A DNA stretch of 35,464 nucleotides from Myxococcales bacterium. Its GTDB lineage: Bacteria > Myxococcota_A > UBA9160 > SZUA-336. The notes below the pieces were generated by a model. It was not told where the DNA came from. It saw only the letters and a list, made by a program, of their open reading frames with translations, and made no database searches. Location: the NCBI GenBank assembly GCA_013215565.1, contig JABSQV010000021.1, positions 1 through 35,464 on the forward strand. Reading direction: 5' to 3'. Shown here one piece after another: positions 34,000 through 35,464 of this stretch (the first letter of the stretch is position 1; each line of letters opens with the position of its first letter). The position numbers and the translations under genes were made by a program.

Positions 34000-35464
34000 C
34001 TAGCCGTGGGAGGCCGCGATCTCGCCGAGTTGGGGTTCCGCGTCGGTCGGCCTGGCCTGGTACTTATCGAAGAACGCCTCGGCTGCCTTGGTCGATGCGA
34101 TCAGGAGCAACTCTCCACCTTCGGGTAGAGGCCGTTGCGGGTCCGGGATGATCTCCATTCCGGCGCCGGTGCGGATCGCGACTACTGCACAGCCAGTCTC
34201 CTCGCGCAGCGAGGACTCCGTCAGCGTCTTCCCGACCAGTGCCGGCGGTACGGCCACCCGCAGGAGATCCAGACCCTCGGCCAGCATCAGGGTCTTGCCG
34301 CGCCGTAACAGATTGACGATCGAAGTGGCGCCCATCGAGGCGTAGGACATCACGATGTCCGCCCCGGCCCGGTACAGGGTGCGCACGTTCCGCTCCAGTT
34401 GGGCGCGGCTCAGGATCTGTACGTCGGGCCGCAGACGCCGGCAGTAGACCGTCAGGTACACGTTCATGTCGTCGTCATGCGTGGTGATGATGACGGTCGG
34501 CGTCTCGTCGATGCCCGCCTGTTTCAGGATCGCGAGTTCTGCCGCGTTTCCGATGACACTCTTTTCGTGGTCCCAAACCCGATCCGCAACACGCTCTACG
34601 ATTCGGTAATCGATGCCGCGATCCGCAAGTGCGCGCGCGGTCGCGCGGCCTACGCCGCCGGCACCGATGATCAAGATCGGCGACGTCGAAACGTTGTAGA
34701 TCAGGTAGATCTCGTTGTAGCGGTCGAAATGTTCCCGGGAGCCGGCGAGTACCAGGACCGCGTTGTCCTCGATCATGGTATCCGCGGCGCCGGGCTGAAA
34801 CACGCCCTGGCTCCACACCCCCAGGATCGCAACACCGATGTTCTCGCGCAGGCGGCTCTCGCGAACCGTCTTCCCCACGAGCGGCGTGCGCTTGGTCGGG
34901 GCCTCTGCAATCAGCAGCTCGTCGAACTGGCCGATGACGTGGGCGACTGCGTCCGTCCCCATGGTGCGCCGAGAAAAGGATTGTCCGAGCATCTCTTCGA
35001 GACGCAGCACGTGATTGCTGCCCGCGAGTTCGAGGATGTCGACCGACGCCTCGTCGCTGGCCGTACTGATAATGGGAACCTTCTCGCATACGCCGCGAAC
35101 CGTGAAGCTCACGTTCGTATTGAGAGTGTCGTTGGCGGTGGCGACCACGAGGGCGGCCCGTTCGACGCGCATCTGCTTGTAGGCGTCGGGGTCATCCAGT
35201 TCGCCCACGGCGACCCGGATTCTGATGTCGTGCAGACGCAGGGCTTCATCCAGATCGGGCACCATCAGCACGTAGTCGTAAGCGAACTGTTCGAGCCGCC
35301 GGATCAGCGCCACAGTCACCTCGTCGTAATTGGTCAGGATGACGTGATCTCGCGTGCCCTCAGGCAGTTCGCGTGGCGCCCGGCGCTCGGCCTGTGCTCG
35401 CATCCACGGCTCGTAAAAGAACTCGATGAAGGTGAAGGGCAGCAGCACCAGCAGAAAGAGCATG
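34000..35464 (-). CDS. Double-RCK potassium channel/uptake protein, cut by the window edge
   Basis: At least 487 residues of a TrkA-N/TrkA-C x2 protein are present; the 5' end lies beyond the right edge. It opens with one hydrophobic segment (about residues 2-18) followed by YEPWMRAQAERRAPRELP, which looks like the last pore helix and linker of a CASTOR/POLLUX-like or Kch-like channel, so ATG 35463 may be internal. RCK1 (about 40-180) has VILTNYDEV instead of GxGxxG. RCK2 (about 262-400) keeps GAGGVG (267-272). TrkA-C repeats follow each (PLVGKTVRESRLRENIG and ALVGKTLTESSLREETG). It probably gates K+ flow by nucleotide or ion binding. It ends at TAG 34000. Confidence 0.85.
   Translation of the reverse strand, partial: MLFLLVLLPFTFIEFFYEPWMRAQAERRAPRELPEGTRDHVILTNYDEVTVALIRRLEQFAYDYVLMVPDLDEALRLHDIRIRVAVGELDDPDAYKQMRVERAALVVATANDTLNTNVSFTVRGVCEKVPIISTASDEASVDILELAGSNHVLRLEEMLGQSFSRRTMGTDAVAHVIGQFDELLIAEAPTKRTPLVGKTVRESRLRENIGVAILGVWSQGVFQPGAADTMIEDNAVLVLAGSREHFDRYNEIYLIYNVSTSPILIIGAGGVGRATARALADRGIDYRIVERVADRVWDHEKSVIGNAAELAILKQAGIDETPTVIITTHDDDMNVYLTVYCRRLRPDVQILSRAQLERNVRTLYRAGADIVMSYASMGATSIVNLLRRGKTLMLAEGLDLLRVAVPPALVGKTLTESSLREETGCAVVAIRTGAGMEIIPDPQRPLPEGGELLLIASTKAAEAFFDKYQARPTDAEPQLGEIAASHG

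Overview
This is a GC-rich, densely packed chromosomal window from a Gram-negative bacterium. I infer a deltaproteobacterial-type lineage (Myxococcota or Binatota-like) from several traits: high GC, a CysD plus fused CysNC sulfate-activation pair, an ADHFE1-type transhydrogenase, a membrane-anchored sulfatase, acyl-CoA dehydrogenase pairs, and many short-chain dehydrogenases and amidohydrolases. No rRNA gene is present, so this placement is an inference. I see no rRNA, tRNA, CRISPR array, insertion sequence or phage gene.

Layout. 1-12.3 kb is mostly catabolic and housekeeping: an Fe-dependent hydroxyacid-oxoacid transhydrogenase (-), a membrane-anchored sulfatase (+), a gamma-glutamyltransferase with an SDR (-), two translationally coupled GT2 glycosyltransferases (-), a membrane-anchored MBL-fold hydrolase (-), an amidase (-), a CinA/PncC-like protein (+), a YjbR-like protein (-) and an amidohydrolase (-). 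12.5-18.3 kb holds sulfate activation (cysD, cysNC, with a recognisable promoter), a GDP-fucose-synthase-like reductase and a GT39-like membrane glycosyltransferase. 18.4-21.7 kb holds an M20 amidohydrolase, an SDR and a cyclase-family protein.

21.9-29.0 kb is a surface-glycan or polyprenyl-glycoside block. It contains a methyltransferase, a DPM1-like GT2, a GT-C-like membrane protein, two further methyltransferases and a methyltransferase-GT2 fusion protein. Parts of it are visibly lower in GC than the flanks. A divergent promoter region inside it carries a perfect 14-bp palindrome, which is a candidate operator.

29.1-35.5 kb holds a YfcG-like glutathione transferase, a zinc alcohol dehydrogenase, an adjacent pair of acyl-CoA dehydrogenases that look like the two halves of a split-site heteromer, and a double-RCK potassium channel or uptake protein cut by the right edge. 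Directly after the RCK stop codon, in the same frame, lies an 83-codon stretch that matches the C-terminal third of 2-phosphosulfolactate phosphatase (ComB) and has no start codon. It is the most unusual object in the window.

How the genes may work together: CysD/CysNC make APS and PAPS, and no PAPS reductase is present. The neighbouring GDP-fucose synthase, several glycosyltransferases and the sulfatase would fit making and turning over a sulfated surface glycan. No sulfotransferase is visible here, so this remains a hypothesis.
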